64,000 bases of DNA from an uncultured Bacteroidales bacterium (GTDB lineage Bacteria; Bacteroidota; Bacteroidia; Bacteroidales; F082). A program made the position numbers and the translations under genes. Shown piece by piece: positions 16,012 through 24,368 of this stretch (the stretch's first letter is position 1; each line of letters starts with the position of its first letter). Under the pieces are notes generated by a model. It had not been told where the DNA came from. It saw only the letters and a program-made list of their open reading frames with translations, and did no database searches. Location of the stretch: assembly GCA_947303085.1 (NCBI GenBank), contig CAMYXP010000006.1:1-64000 (forward strand), given 5' to 3'.

Positions 16012-18318
16012 TTATTTAATCACAATCTTTTGAGTCTTGTCGTTTAATTTGAAGATGTAAACGCCCTGTGCCTTGACGTTGATATTCTCAACGCCGCTAA
16101 CATTCATGGTGTTGACTATTCTTCCGGTCATGTCGAACACCTGAAGCATTCCATCGCCGCTCACGATGACGTTGTCGCCGTTCTGGTAGGCGAATGTTGA
16201 ATTTTCTGAAATCTCAGCGTTCTCCAAGTATTCCAATCTGACAATAAATCTGTTTTCCTTGTCTTGTGATGAAGCGATAAAGCTATATTCTTCATCGAGA
16301 AGCATATCAACGTCTTCACCTGTCATTCTGTCGATGAGATGCAGATAGCTGAACTCGCCGTTGGCTTTGCATATCAAAGTGTATTTTCCGCTTGTCTTAG
16401 CCTTGAAGTTAAGGTTGATGACCTTTACGTCGTCGCTCACATTGGCTGAAGCGAAGTTGGCTCCGTTGTAGTTGACATAAAGCATCGGAGCTGTCTCGTT
16501 GAGGTGCTCAATCTTGTTAAGTCCGTGTCCTTCCTTGAATTCGACGAAAGCAACATCTTTGGTGTCGTTGTTGGCAACTGTAAACACTATGTTGTCGTTG
16601 TTGACGCCTCTCTTCGATGCGCTGGCGGTATTCTTTATTGTCAAAGTCTCTTCAGCTGTTGCCTGAACGAGGAATGCTGTTCCTGCCGGGATGGCGTCGC
16701 TGTCGCTCTTTGCTGTCCAGGTGCCGTCGCTCTCAAACATGTAGAACTTGTCGGCGATGTTTTCGTCTGAGAATGCTTCACCTTTATAAATATCGTGTGG
16801 GAATGGGTTGCCGAGGAGGTTGAATGTCTTCAGCACGCTTCCTTCGGCGTATGACAATGTGTATGTTACGTCTTCGATGTTTGTCATGCCTGAATATTCG
16901 ATGGCTGCTGTTTTCTCAGCGCCTTCAGTGCGGTACAGATAGCCGCGGCCGTTCTCGAATGTTGTGAATGGTGTCACACCCGGGTCGGTGTTTCTGTATT
17001 CCTGCCATCTGAGGTTCTCAGGGTCATAGAGATAAATATTGTGCTTAAACACATCGCTGAGCAATCCTGAAACACTTTCGAAAGTGACTTCACCAACCGG
17101 TGATGCCATGGTGTTCCAGCCATTAATTTCCCAAGTCTCGACGTTCTTCATGACTGTAGCGTTGAATGTCATGTCGCTGACGAGCTGTCCTTCTGCGATG
17201 TAAATCTTACCGTCGATGTCGCCTGTCTTTTTACCGTTGTTGTCGACGATGGTGAGTGTAGCGCCTTTACTGACAACGATAGCGTTTTCGTCGCGGGTGA
17301 GGGTGTGGCCGTTCAAATCGATGATAACTTCATCATCCTCAGCGATGATCAAAGCTCCGTTTGAAGCGTGTGCTGTCAAATCCTCTGTCAAAGAGACATT
17401 TTTATTCTCATTGATGTTGTTTTGGAAAAACTTCCATTTGTTATCACCTGTTATATAATAATAGGTGTTACCGTCCGGTGCCGCGAATTCATCATAATAA
17501 TAGTCGTCATCGTCGTCGTTTGTGTAAACTCTTGCAGTTCCTTCTACTTTATGTAAAGTGGTTACATAATAAGTGTTCGTGAAGTTGTTTACCGCAGTGT
17601 TATTTTTGTCAAGACGCGCGAATGTGCTTGAAATGTCCTTGTTTACAGAGATATTTAAAGTAATCTCCGATGGGTTGAAGAGGCAGTTGTTGAAATTAAT
17701 AACTCCCTTGTTGTAACCGACGAAACCGCCGCAGTTGATTGTCTTGCTGCCAAGAAGCTTGCCGTCGAAGCAGCAGTTGGTGAAATTTGCTGTGCCATTG
17801 AGTTCCAACAGGCCGAGCAAACCGCCGTGTGTGCCGTCGCCATTAACTATTGAGTTGACCACCATGCTCACATGGCAGTTGATGAAATTGCATTCTCCAA
17901 ACGCACATCCTGCGACGCCTGCCACGAACTTGTTGCTGGATGTAATTTCTCCTTCTACAACAATATCTTGAATGGTGGCATTCGACAAACTGCCGAAAGG
18001 AGCAGCGTATTTTTCGTTTGAAGTGATATTAACGGTGATTGTGTTACCGTTTCCGAGGAATATTCCTCCAAATTTTTTGCCGGCTGGCTGGTTTCCAATT
18101 GACTTTGTTATCTTAATATTATCGTTAAGGCTGAAGTACAGTCCGTTGTAGCTGTTTCCGTTTTTGACATTATCTGAAATGATGTTCCAGTCGTCTACAC
18201 TATTAATATTGATAGGATTGTCGATTGCACCTGAACCAGTGAGTTCGCCTTGTCCGAACATTGCCATCGGGGTGAACATCATAGTCAGAAGCAGGAAAAG
18301 TAAATTACGCTTTTTCAT
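16012..18318 (-). CDS. T9SS-exported surface protein, paralogue of the 12225 gene
   Basis: This 768-residue protein has a signal peptide (MKKRNLLFLLLTMMFTPMAMFGQ). A GLUG-like N-terminal region carries YAAPFGSLSNATIQDIVVEG and GDGTHGGLLGL. A short carbohydrate-adhesin-like middle follows (ALIIAEDDEVIIDLNGHTLT). The C-terminal 380 residues or so align closely with the 12225-15701 product: both have NGRGYLYR, FSYLHLIDR.TG.DVD, LLDEEYSFIA and FAYQNG. It ends with a type A T9SS sorting domain (LQVFDMTGRIVNT...GVYIFKLNDKTQKIVIK). It lacks the InlB repeat and most of the beta-helix of its paralogue. It is the first gene of the operon, with an operator-controlled promoter at 18390-18487. Confidence 0.85.
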   Translation of the reverse strand: MKKRNLLFLLLTMMFTPMAMFGQGELTGSGAIDNPININSVDDWNIISDNVKNGNSYNGLYFSLNDNIKITKSIGNQPAGKKFGGIFLGNGNTITVNITSNEKYAAPFGSLSNATIQDIVVEGEITSSNKFVAGVAGCAFGECNFINCHVSMVVNSIVNGDGTHGGLLGLLELNGTANFTNCCFDGKLLGSKTINCGGFVGYNKGVINFNNCLFNPSEITLNISVNKDISSTFARLDKNNTAVNNFTNTYYVTTLHKVEGTARVYTNDDDDDYYYDEFAAPDGNTYYYITGDNKWKFFQNNINENKNVSLTEDLTAHASNGALIIAEDDEVIIDLNGHTLTRDENAIVVSKGATLTIVDNNGKKTGDIDGKIYIAEGQLVSDMTFNATVMKNVETWEINGWNTMASPVGEVTFESVSGLLSDVFKHNIYLYDPENLRWQEYRNTDPGVTPFTTFENGRGYLYRTEGAEKTAAIEYSGMTNIEDVTYTLSYAEGSVLKTFNLLGNPFPHDIYKGEAFSDENIADKFYMFESDGTWTAKSDSDAIPAGTAFLVQATAEETLTIKNTASASKRGVNNDNIVFTVANNDTKDVAFVEFKEGHGLNKIEHLNETAPMLYVNYNGANFASANVSDDVKVINLNFKAKTSGKYTLICKANGEFSYLHLIDRMTGEDVDMLLDEEYSFIASSQDKENRFIVRLEYLENAEISENSTFAYQNGDNVIVSGDGMLQVFDMTGRIVNTMNVSGVENINVKAQGVYIFKLNDKTQKIVIK

Positions 18319-18389
18319 TCGTATTTTAATTGTTTGATAATCAATTATTTATTGCTTGTTTAAAACTATTTTTGCTTGTTTTCGGGGTG

Positions 18390-18487
18390 CAAAAATAGAC
18401 CTTCGAATTTTATTAAGGTGTTAAAAATCTCGCAATGGTGTTAAAAATTGAAGAATTAGGTGTTTAAAATGACACAATTTTAACAAT
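18390..18487 (-). promoter_or_regulatory. Operator cluster 1: promoter of the surface-protein operon
   Basis: A minus-strand TATTTTTG box lies at 18390-18397. Nineteen bp upstream of it, at the -33 position, begins GGTGTTAAAAAT (18417-18428, plus-strand reading). Further copies start at 18437 and 18459 (GGTGTTTAAAAT), and a degenerate inverted copy AATTTTAACAAT lies at 18476-18487. Start-to-start steps are 20, 22 and 17 bp. No normal -33 element is present, so the repeats probably bind an activator. Confidence 0.65.
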
Positions 18488-18515
18488 TGACAGGTGTGGG
18501 GTTGACAAAAATAAA

Positions 18516-18547
18516 GTGGGGATTTCAACGGGCGTTGAAATCCCCAC
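18516..18547 (-). terminator. Strong 14-bp hairpin, terminator in minus direction
   Basis: GTGGGGATTTCAAC, loop GGGC, GTTGAAATCCCCAC form a perfect 14-bp stem. Read on the minus strand it is followed by TTTATTTTTGTC, suitable for intrinsic termination. The only transcript that could end here starts at the orphan promoter 18617-18624. Confidence 0.65.
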
Positions 18548-18575
18548 GGGGAAAAATCATTAAATTAACCAATAA

Positions 18576-18605
18576 TTACTTATTACTATTTTTTACTATT
18601 TTCAT
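18576..18605 (-). other. Nine-codon ORF behind an orphan promoter (gene remnant or small RNA)
   Basis: The minus strand reads ATG then MKIVKNSNK and a TAA, starting about 12 bp after the -7 box at 18617-18624. Right after the stop comes a 17-nt stretch (18557-18573) identical at 16 positions to 12198-12214, which lies just after the stop codon of the 12225 gene. This looks like the 5' and 3' ends of a deleted family member joined together. A small RNA of about 100 nt ending at 18516 is the alternative. Confidence 0.4.
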
Positions 18606-18616
18606 TTTTCACAATG

Positions 18617-18739
18617 CAAAAATACACCATCTGAAACGATTGAGGTGTTAAAAATCAGACAAAGGTGTTAAAAATCGCGCAATTAGGTGTTAAAATTGAA
18701 ACATTTTTAACACCCGCATTGAAAATTTTAGTATTTTTG
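18617..18739. promoter_or_regulatory. Operator cluster 2: divergent promoters, regulator gene and orphan
   Basis: A minus-strand TATTTTTG lies at 18617-18624. GGTGTTAAAAAT copies start at 18644, 18664 and 18686, and an exact inverted copy ATTTTTAACACC lies at 18703-18714. The geometry (19-bp gap to the first repeat, then 20, 22 and 17) equals cluster 1. On the plus strand the inverted copy lies 17 bp before TATTTTTG at 18732-18739, the promoter of the AraC-type gene at 18747. That mRNA would be nearly leaderless. The layout suggests autoregulation. Confidence 0.65.
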
Positions 18740-18746
18740 CGGCATC

Positions 18747-19886
18747 ATGATGGGATTAATACAATTCTTGGCAGTTATATTGATGCTTTTGCTCACGCTT
18801 ACGCTGCTTTTGCCTATGCCGCGTAAGGTTGTTGAGGGCAAATCAATCCGCCGTACACGTTACATTTTGGCTCTCGGCACATCGTTGGTGGGCATTCAGT
18901 TCCTCTTGCAATATGTTTGGAGACCACGTGATTTCGGTGTCACCCCGGCTATTTTGCTCAATTTGATTTTTTTCATACCTGCAGCCTACCTTTTTAATAT
19001 TGCTATTCTTAATATGGAGCGGCAAGGTCGCATCAAACGACATGAATGGCTGGTGGGTATCGACACTTGGATTATCACAATAGTGACGGCCTTAGGTGTT
19101 TCTTTTATATTTGATGTGCCATTGCTTGGCGATTCTGAAGAGATGAATTGGGTGCTGATATTCTGCAGCTTGCTTTTTGCCACCATGCAGGTCTTCTATT
19201 TTTATACCCAATATAAAGATATTCGCAGAATACGCCGTTCGTTGAACGACTTTTATGACTATGAGGCTGACGATATGCTGCTTTGGATGGAAGTCGCGGT
19301 GATGCTGATGGCTGGTGTCGCATTGCCTGTGCCTGCTATCATCTTCGGACCGACATGGCTCATCGGAACGTATTCTGTAGTCTTCTTCGCATGTATCTAT
19401 TATCTTATTTTCAGTTTCGCGTGCTTCGTGGTGAGCAGCGACGCGCACAGAATCTTTTTCGCTGAAAACAACGGCGATGAAGAGTTGGAGGATAACGATG
19501 AGAAGGCAGAACAAGAAGTGGTGATGTCGCCTGCCGACTACCGTCGTGTGGAGCATGCGGTGGCACGTTGGATAGATGAAGGCGGACATCTTCAGAGCGG
19601 TATCACTATCCAGACGGCCGCATCCGATATGAAGCTGCCGCGTTATCAGCTGTCGGCATGGCTCAAGACCACCGAGCAGGAGTTGTTCAGTCCGTGGCTT
19701 ACTTACCTGCGCGTTGAGGAGGCCAAAAAACAGATGAAAGCACATCCTGAATGGTCGAACGATATCATCGCCGAACACTGCGGATTCGCGTCGCGCAGCT
19801 ATTTCCAAACAGTATTCCGTAAGAACACCGGCATGACACCTATGCAGTTCGTCGAGGAATATGTTGTGAAAGATCCTCTAAAATAA
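18747..19886 (+). CDS. Membrane-embedded AraC-type transcription regulator
   Basis: The 379-residue protein has about seven hydrophobic helices in residues 4-230 (first LIQFLAVILMLLLTLTLLLP, last YSVVFFACIYYLIFSFACFVV). An acidic linker follows (NGDEELEDNDEKAEQEVV, about 243-260). The C-terminal AraC/XylS DNA-binding domain (about 275-375) includes IIAEHCGFASRSYFQTVFRK and GMTPMQFVEE. It is probably an inner-membrane sensor that binds DNA directly. The ATG is 8 bp after a -7 box. The direct repeats upstream, spaced 20-22 bp, suit AraC-type domains that contact two successive major grooves. Its likely targets are its own gene and the divergent surface-protein operon; the ligand is unknown. It overlaps the convergent CYTH gene by 9 bp. 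Confidence 0.85.
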   Translation: MMGLIQFLAVILMLLLTLTLLLPMPRKVVEGKSIRRTRYILALGTSLVGIQFLLQYVWRPRDFGVTPAILLNLIFFIPAAYLFNIAILNMERQGRIKRHEWLVGIDTWIITIVTALGVSFIFDVPLLGDSEEMNWVLIFCSLLFATMQVFYFYTQYKDIRRIRRSLNDFYDYEADDMLLWMEVAVMLMAGVALPVPAIIFGPTWLIGTYSVVFFACIYYLIFSFACFVVSSDAHRIFFAENNGDEELEDNDEKAEQEVVMSPADYRRVEHAVARWIDEGGHLQSGITIQTAASDMKLPRYQLSAWLKTTEQELFSPWLTYLRVEEAKKQMKAHPEWSNDIIAEHCGFASRSYFQTVFRKNTGMTPMQFVEEYVVKDPLK

Positions 19887-20330
19887 GTTCGAATTGTAAT
19901 ATCTTTGGTTGCCTGTGACCTCTTTGCCAAGCCATTCCGGCTTGTCGAACGGCTCGTTTTCGTCGTCTAGCTCAATCTCGGCTATCACCAGACCTTCTTT
20001 GGCACCATGAAACACATCCACCTCCCATGTGTGCTTGCCGTCGGTATTATTAATAAGGTATCGGGTTTTGTCGATGACGCCTGGCTCACAGAGCTCTAAA
20101 AGATGGCGCGCCTCGTCAAGCGTAATCTCTTTTTCCCACTCGAAACGTGTGGCACCCGAGGCGTTGTTTTTCCCTTTTATTGTGATGAATCCTTTCTGGT
20201 CTTTGATTCTGATGCGCACCACGCGCTCAGGAACCCTCGAGAGGTATCCCTGCGTGATGTGAACGGCTTTGAACGCTTCATCTCTGAAGTCGCCCTTCAC
20301 CAAAAATTTTTTTTCGATTTCCTGTAACAT
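19878..20330 (-). CDS. CYTH domain protein (triphosphate-binding enzyme)
   Basis: The 150-residue protein has the CYTH signature ExExK as EIEKKFLV at residues 4-11. Paired charged strands follow: VVRIRIKDQKGFITIKGK, then RFEWEKEI, and VDVFHG...GLVIAEIELDDENE near the C-terminus. This is the short, single-domain bacterial form, and members hydrolyse inorganic triphosphate or related substrates. It is cytoplasmic. The gene converges with the AraC-type gene, and a palindromic repeat lies just upstream of its start. The exact substrate cannot be deduced. Confidence 0.85.
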   Translation of the reverse strand: MLQEIEKKFLVKGDFRDEAFKAVHITQGYLSRVPERVVRIRIKDQKGFITIKGKNNASGATRFEWEKEITLDEARHLLELCEPGVIDKTRYLINNTDGKHTWEVDVFHGAKEGLVIAEIELDDENEPFDKPEWLGKEVTGNQRYYNSNLF

Positions 20331-20340
20331 GTTAAAAATT

Positions 20341-20368
20341 GTAGGGACGTCGCGTGCGGCGTCCCTAC
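20341..20368. repeat. GTAGGGACG palindromic repeat
   Basis: GTAGGGACG (20341-20349) and CGTCCCTAC (20360-20368) flank an inner GC-rich stem, giving a hairpin of about 13 bp with one G-T pair. It lies between the CYTH gene and the C1 peptidase gene. It belongs to the same sequence class as the palindromes at 36243, 36551 and 49601. Confidence 0.7.
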
Positions 20369-20378
20369 GAATTAATAT

Positions 20379-21614
20379 TTATTTGATACCAAGTTTTTTC
20401 TTGATAGCCTTTGGAAGAGCGTCTTTATGAACCAGATAGTTCAATGTTTTGTAACGCACGAAGGCTTCTGAGCAGTACCAGTTGCCGTTGTAGTTGCCTG
20501 CATCGCCCCATGAGTTCTTCACCATGAAGTAGATGTTGCCCATCTGGTCTTTTGCCTTGCCGTAAATCACCATGCCGTGGTCGTCGGTAGTCTCGTAGTT
20601 GTTGTAAGCGTCGATACGATCCTGGTCGTTGACCCAGCGCTGTGGCGTTGGCTTGCTCATGGCTTCTCTCTGGCGGTCAGCTGCGCTGAGGCCGTTCCAG
20701 TGTGCGAAGTCGGTGCCTGATTTGTCGGCTGCCTGGTTCTTAAGGTCAGGAAGTACGCAAACGCCTGCCATCTTGCCTCTGAGCCAGCCTGCTTCGCTGA
20801 CGTCGGCACCCCATGCAATCGGGTAACCGTTGTCGATAGCGTAGTTCATCACCTCCATGAACTCGTCGACCGGGAGGTTGTAGGCCTTGCCCCAGCGCCA
20901 GTTGTCCTGAACCTCGATGACGAATGGCTCATACCATGGCTCGTGTGCGAATGAAGCGAGGTTGACATAATCGTCCATGTTCAAACCTGTCGATTTTGCG
21001 AACTCCATTGGAGTGTATTCTTTGCCTTTGTAGGTGAACTTCTCCGGGCATTTTCCGATGTAAGCGTCGAGGATGCCGTTGAAAGCTGTCTTCCAAAGCG
21101 GGGTGTGGTTCTCGTCGGTGCCGAGCTGAAGCTTCTTGGTCTTCACAACGCCTTCGAGGAACTTGCCGCTGACTGCTGAGAATTCTGAGAAGTCGCTGAG
21201 GCTGTCGCCGTGCATCTGACCGGCTCTCATCTCTTCGTCAGGAACGAGGCCGTAGTGTTTGATGGCATAAACGACATCGCCGAAAGCGCCGCCTTCCGAG
21301 TATGAAACGTCGCCGTGTGTGCGCACGTGACGGTCAGCGCGATCCTGGTAAGTCTTGTAAACGATGTACATCTCAGAGAAATCGTACTCTGGCTTGCCCA
21401 TACGGAGCAATTCCGCCTCGAAGAAACCGAGTGATGAGTAGCACCAGCATGTGCCGGCACGGTTCTGGTCTTTCACTGAAGTGATAGGTAATTCCTTGAT
21501 GACCTCAAATTTGTAGCCTTCTTCTTCAGGTTTCGCGTCCTTTTCAGGAGCTTGTGCGAATGCAGCTGTGCTCAAAAACAGAGCGGCTGCCATAAGAAAA
21601 TGTTTGAATTTCAT
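20379..21614 (-). CDS. C1 family cysteine aminopeptidase, exported
   Basis: This papain-fold protein of the bleomycin hydrolase/aminopeptidase C type has 411 residues and an N-terminal signal peptide (MKFKHFLMAAALFLSTAAFAQ), unlike cytoplasmic PepC. The catalytic centre is visible: Q50, C56 in NRAGTCWCYSS, histidine in TTDDHGMVIYG and asparagine in VKNSWGDAG. It follows a closely related paralogue with 12 bp between them, in the same direction. It probably trims peptides in the periplasm. Confidence 0.9.
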   Translation of the reverse strand: MKFKHFLMAAALFLSTAAFAQAPEKDAKPEEEGYKFEVIKELPITSVKDQNRAGTCWCYSSLGFFEAELLRMGKPEYDFSEMYIVYKTYQDRADRHVRTHGDVSYSEGGAFGDVVYAIKHYGLVPDEEMRAGQMHGDSLSDFSEFSAVSGKFLEGVVKTKKLQLGTDENHTPLWKTAFNGILDAYIGKCPEKFTYKGKEYTPMEFAKSTGLNMDDYVNLASFAHEPWYEPFVIEVQDNWRWGKAYNLPVDEFMEVMNYAIDNGYPIAWGADVSEAGWLRGKMAGVCVLPDLKNQAADKSGTDFAHWNGLSAADRQREAMSKPTPQRWVNDQDRIDAYNNYETTDDHGMVIYGKAKDQMGNIYFMVKNSWGDAGNYNGNWYCSEAFVRYKTLNYLVHKDALPKAIKKKLGIK

Positions 21615-21626
21615 TTGTTTGTTATT

Positions 21627-22826
21627 TTATTTGATTGATAAATTATTTTTCATTCCATCGCTGAACGCGGCCTTGTTCACGGTGAAGAACACGGTGTGCA
21701 GTCTCACGAACTGTTCGGAGCAGTACCAGTAGCCTTTGTAAGGTCCAGTCTCGCCCCATGAGTTTTTCACCTTATAATATTTGGTGCCGTTCTGGTCGTG
21801 GGCTATGCCTACGAGCAACATACTGTGGTCGTCGCCGGTGCTCCAGTCGTTGTAGGCGCGCTGATGCATCTCCTCGGTGACTTCCTGCTCAGGCATCACA
21901 TATTCGAAAGAGTAAATTTTCTCGGCAATCTCCTCATCGGTCATTTTCTTGAAAGCCTTAGGGTTGCATTCGCGAATCTTGTTGACGTCGGTCTCAGGTA
22001 CGATGGCGACGCCTGCCTTGCGTGAGAAGCCTTTGTCGCTGACATCCTGCGCCCAGCCTACGGTGTAGCCGTTGTTCAAGGCGTTGTCGACCTCGGCCAT
22101 CATCTCGTCGAAGCCCATGTTGTAAGTAGGGGTGTAGGTCCAGTTGTCAGGAATCATGACGAGGAACGGCTGGTACATCTCTTTGTCCATGAACGATGCG
22201 AATTGCACGTATTCGTTGATGTCGAGAGCGTATTTCTCGGCAAATGATTTTGGAGTGTATTTCACGCCTTCGTATTCAAACTCTTCAGGCACCTCGCCGA
22301 GATAAGCGTCGAGGATACCGTTCAAAGCCTTCGGATATGTCTCGTAAAGGATGCGTCCGTTGCTTTTCTGTGTCACTATTTTGGCGTAGCCTTCAATAAC
22401 CTTCTGAATCTCAGAATGGTTGTGCTTGTCGTCGCCGATCACGAGTCCGCTGTAGGCCTCATCAGTGATCATGCCCGCGTCGTTGATGGCATAAAGGACA
22501 TCGAATACCTCGCCGCCGCAGCTTAGGTTGGTGGCACTGTGAAGCTGCACGAAACGGTCGAACTTCTTGGTGTAAGCCCAACGTACCGAGAACATCTCCG
22601 AGAGGTTGAGTTTCACATCATATTTTCTTAAAATCTCAGCTTCAGCGAAGCCTGTTCCAGCAAAACACCAGCATGTGCCTGATTTTGCCTGGTTCTGAAC
22701 GATGGTGTGAGGCACCTCAACGTCGTCGGTAATCTGGTAAACCGGTTTCTCTTCTTTCTGAGCCTGCACAGGCATCGCAAGAAGCATCGAAATCATAAAT
22801 AATACAGTAATTTTCAGCGTTTTCAT
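21627..22826 (-). CDS. C1 family cysteine aminopeptidase, exported (paralogue)
   Basis: The 399-residue product starts at the ATG at 22826, which gives a clean signal peptide (MKTLKITVLFMISMLLAMPVQAQ). An upstream ATG twelve codons earlier gives a poorer one. Catalytic residues are Q46, C52 in KSGTCWCFAG, histidine in TGDDHSMLLVG and asparagine in VKNSWGETG. It is a tandem duplicate of the downstream peptidase at 20379. The two form an operon and probably differ in substrate preference. Confidence 0.9.
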   Translation of the reverse strand: MKTLKITVLFMISMLLAMPVQAQKEEKPVYQITDDVEVPHTIVQNQAKSGTCWCFAGTGFAEAEILRKYDVKLNLSEMFSVRWAYTKKFDRFVQLHSATNLSCGGEVFDVLYAINDAGMITDEAYSGLVIGDDKHNHSEIQKVIEGYAKIVTQKSNGRILYETYPKALNGILDAYLGEVPEEFEYEGVKYTPKSFAEKYALDINEYVQFASFMDKEMYQPFLVMIPDNWTYTPTYNMGFDEMMAEVDNALNNGYTVGWAQDVSDKGFSRKAGVAIVPETDVNKIRECNPKAFKKMTDEEIAEKIYSFEYVMPEQEVTEEMHQRAYNDWSTGDDHSMLLVGIAHDQNGTKYYKVKNSWGETGPYKGYWYCSEQFVRLHTVFFTVNKAAFSDGMKNNLSIK

Positions 22827-22957
22827 ATTATAAATTTTAAAATTTTGAATCTTCAAATTCAACTAAGAAATCAATCTACAAAGATATGAAAAATCTGTCA
22901 AACCAGACGAGTTTTTGCAAAAAAATAAAATTTTCTGAAATTAGTAAATTATTTTAC

Positions 22958-22965
22958 TATTTTTG
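22958..22965 (+). promoter_or_regulatory. Promoter -7 box of the cysteate synthase gene
   Basis: TATTTTTG lies 25 bp upstream of the ATG at 22991. No clean -33 TTTG is seen. Confidence 0.5.
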
Positions 22966-22990
22966 CATTTTGAAAAATATTGAAAATATT

Positions 22991-24286
22991 ATGACTTTTA
23001 CTCCTACGAAATACCGTGTGCAGTGCGTCGCCGACGGCCGCATTGGTGAAGATACAGGGTGGATGCTCGACTTCCCGAACAGCGAGAAACCGAGCCTCAT
23101 CCGCGCTATTTATGAGAAAAAACAGCTTGAGGTGAAGCCTGAAAACGGCGGTCTCTACCGTTTTGCCGACTGGATGCCTCTGAAGAAACTTTTAAAAGAC
23201 GCTTCATGTCCGGTGACTTATAAGAGTGAAAAACTCGCTAAGAAGCTGGGACTCAAGAACTTATATATCACATTCAATGGCTATTATCCTGCGATAGGCG
23301 CCAAGATGCGCACTTGCTCTTTCAAGGAGACTGAGGCTTATTCGGTGTGTGCGCGTCTCAGCGACGAGCTCCGCAACCAGGTGATGGTGGTGTCGTCGGC
23401 AGGAAACACGGCAAGAGCTTTCGCCCAGGTGTGTTCCGACAACAACATCAACCTGTTGTTGACGGTGCCTGAGGATAACATCAACGCACTGTGGTTCGAG
23501 AAACCGCTCAACCCATGCGTGAAACTGCTTTGCACCGAAAGCGGCAGCGACTATTTCGACGCTATCAACCTTGGCAACATCGTCTGCGAGATGGACGGCT
23601 ACTTCGCCGAGGGCGGCGCCAAAAACATCGCTCGTCGTGACGGCATGAGCACCACCATGATGTCGGCCGTGACATTCATCGGCCGCATCCCAGACTTCTA
23701 TTTCCAGGCTGTGGGTAGCGGCACAGGTGCCATCGCGGCATGGGAAGCCAACCTCCGTTTCATCGAGGACGGACGCTTCGGGACTAACAAAGCCCGTTTG
23801 ATGGTCTCACAAAACAAGCCGTTCACGCCTATGTACGACGCATGGAAGGCTCATTCACGAGCCATGCTTCCTTACGACGCCGAGCAAGCTCGTAAAGACG
23901 CCGCCGAGATCGTAGCCAAGGTGCTGTCAAACCGCAAACCGCCTTACTCACTGGCAGGCGGACTCTTCGACGCTATCGAAGACACCAACGGCGACATGTT
24001 TGCTGTCACCAACGACGAGGCACAGAAGGCTTGCGACATGTTCGAGGAACTCGAAGGTATCGACATCTACCACGCCGCCGGTGTGGCAACAGCCTCGCTC
24101 ATACAAGCTATCGAAAACAAACAGGTTAAGGCTGACGACGTGGTCATGCTCAACATCACCGGCGGCGGTGAGAAACTGTTCAAACAACACAACGACGTGT
24201 GGTATCTGAAACCGAATCACGTGTTCAAAGTTGATGCAAGTAAAGAAGAAATCAAAGGCTTCGTGAAGACGAAATTGGTTTATTAG
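22991..24286 (+). CDS. Cysteate synthase-like PLP enzyme
   Basis: The 431-residue protein is a fold-type II PLP enzyme related to threonine synthase and fits the cysteate synthase family, which makes L-cysteate from O-phosphoserine and sulfite. Visible features are the PLP-lysine region CSFKETEAYSV (residues about 107-117), the phosphate loop SSAGNTARAFAQ (about 136-147) and a glycine-rich GSGTGAIAAWEAN. In Bacteroidota, cysteate feeds sulfonolipid (capnine) synthesis. The neighbouring genes here do not confirm that pathway. I chose the ATG at 22991 because it follows a -7 box and starts at the conserved part. An upstream ATG would add 35 lysine-rich residues. A specialised threonine synthase is the alternative. 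Confidence 0.75.
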   Translation: MTFTPTKYRVQCVADGRIGEDTGWMLDFPNSEKPSLIRAIYEKKQLEVKPENGGLYRFADWMPLKKLLKDASCPVTYKSEKLAKKLGLKNLYITFNGYYPAIGAKMRTCSFKETEAYSVCARLSDELRNQVMVVSSAGNTARAFAQVCSDNNINLLLTVPEDNINALWFEKPLNPCVKLLCTESGSDYFDAINLGNIVCEMDGYFAEGGAKNIARRDGMSTTMMSAVTFIGRIPDFYFQAVGSGTGAIAAWEANLRFIEDGRFGTNKARLMVSQNKPFTPMYDAWKAHSRAMLPYDAEQARKDAAEIVAKVLSNRKPPYSLAGGLFDAIEDTNGDMFAVTNDEAQKACDMFEELEGIDIYHAAGVATASLIQAIENKQVKADDVVMLNITGGGEKLFKQHNDVWYLKPNHVFKVDASKEEIKGFVKTKLVY

Positions 24287-24310
24287 TTAAAAGTTAAGAG
24301 AGCAAAGTAA

Positions 24311-24350
24311 AAAGAGCGCGAAGCGACCAATGCCACTTTGCGCTCTCTTT
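24311..24350. terminator. Bidirectional terminator
   Basis: AGAGCGC...AAG (24313-24323) pairs with CTT.GCGCTCT (24336-24346) and ends in TTTT. An outer AAAAGTTAA/TTAACTTTT repeat extends the stem. It lies between the convergent cysteate synthase and Omp28-like genes. Confidence 0.8.
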
Positions 24351-24368
24351 TCTTTTAACTTTTCTCCT

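Noticed and set aside
18417..18714. GGTGTTAAAAAT clusters as a CRISPR array
   Set aside because: The units are only 12 bp with 8-10 bp gaps, one copy is inverted, and no cas genes are present.
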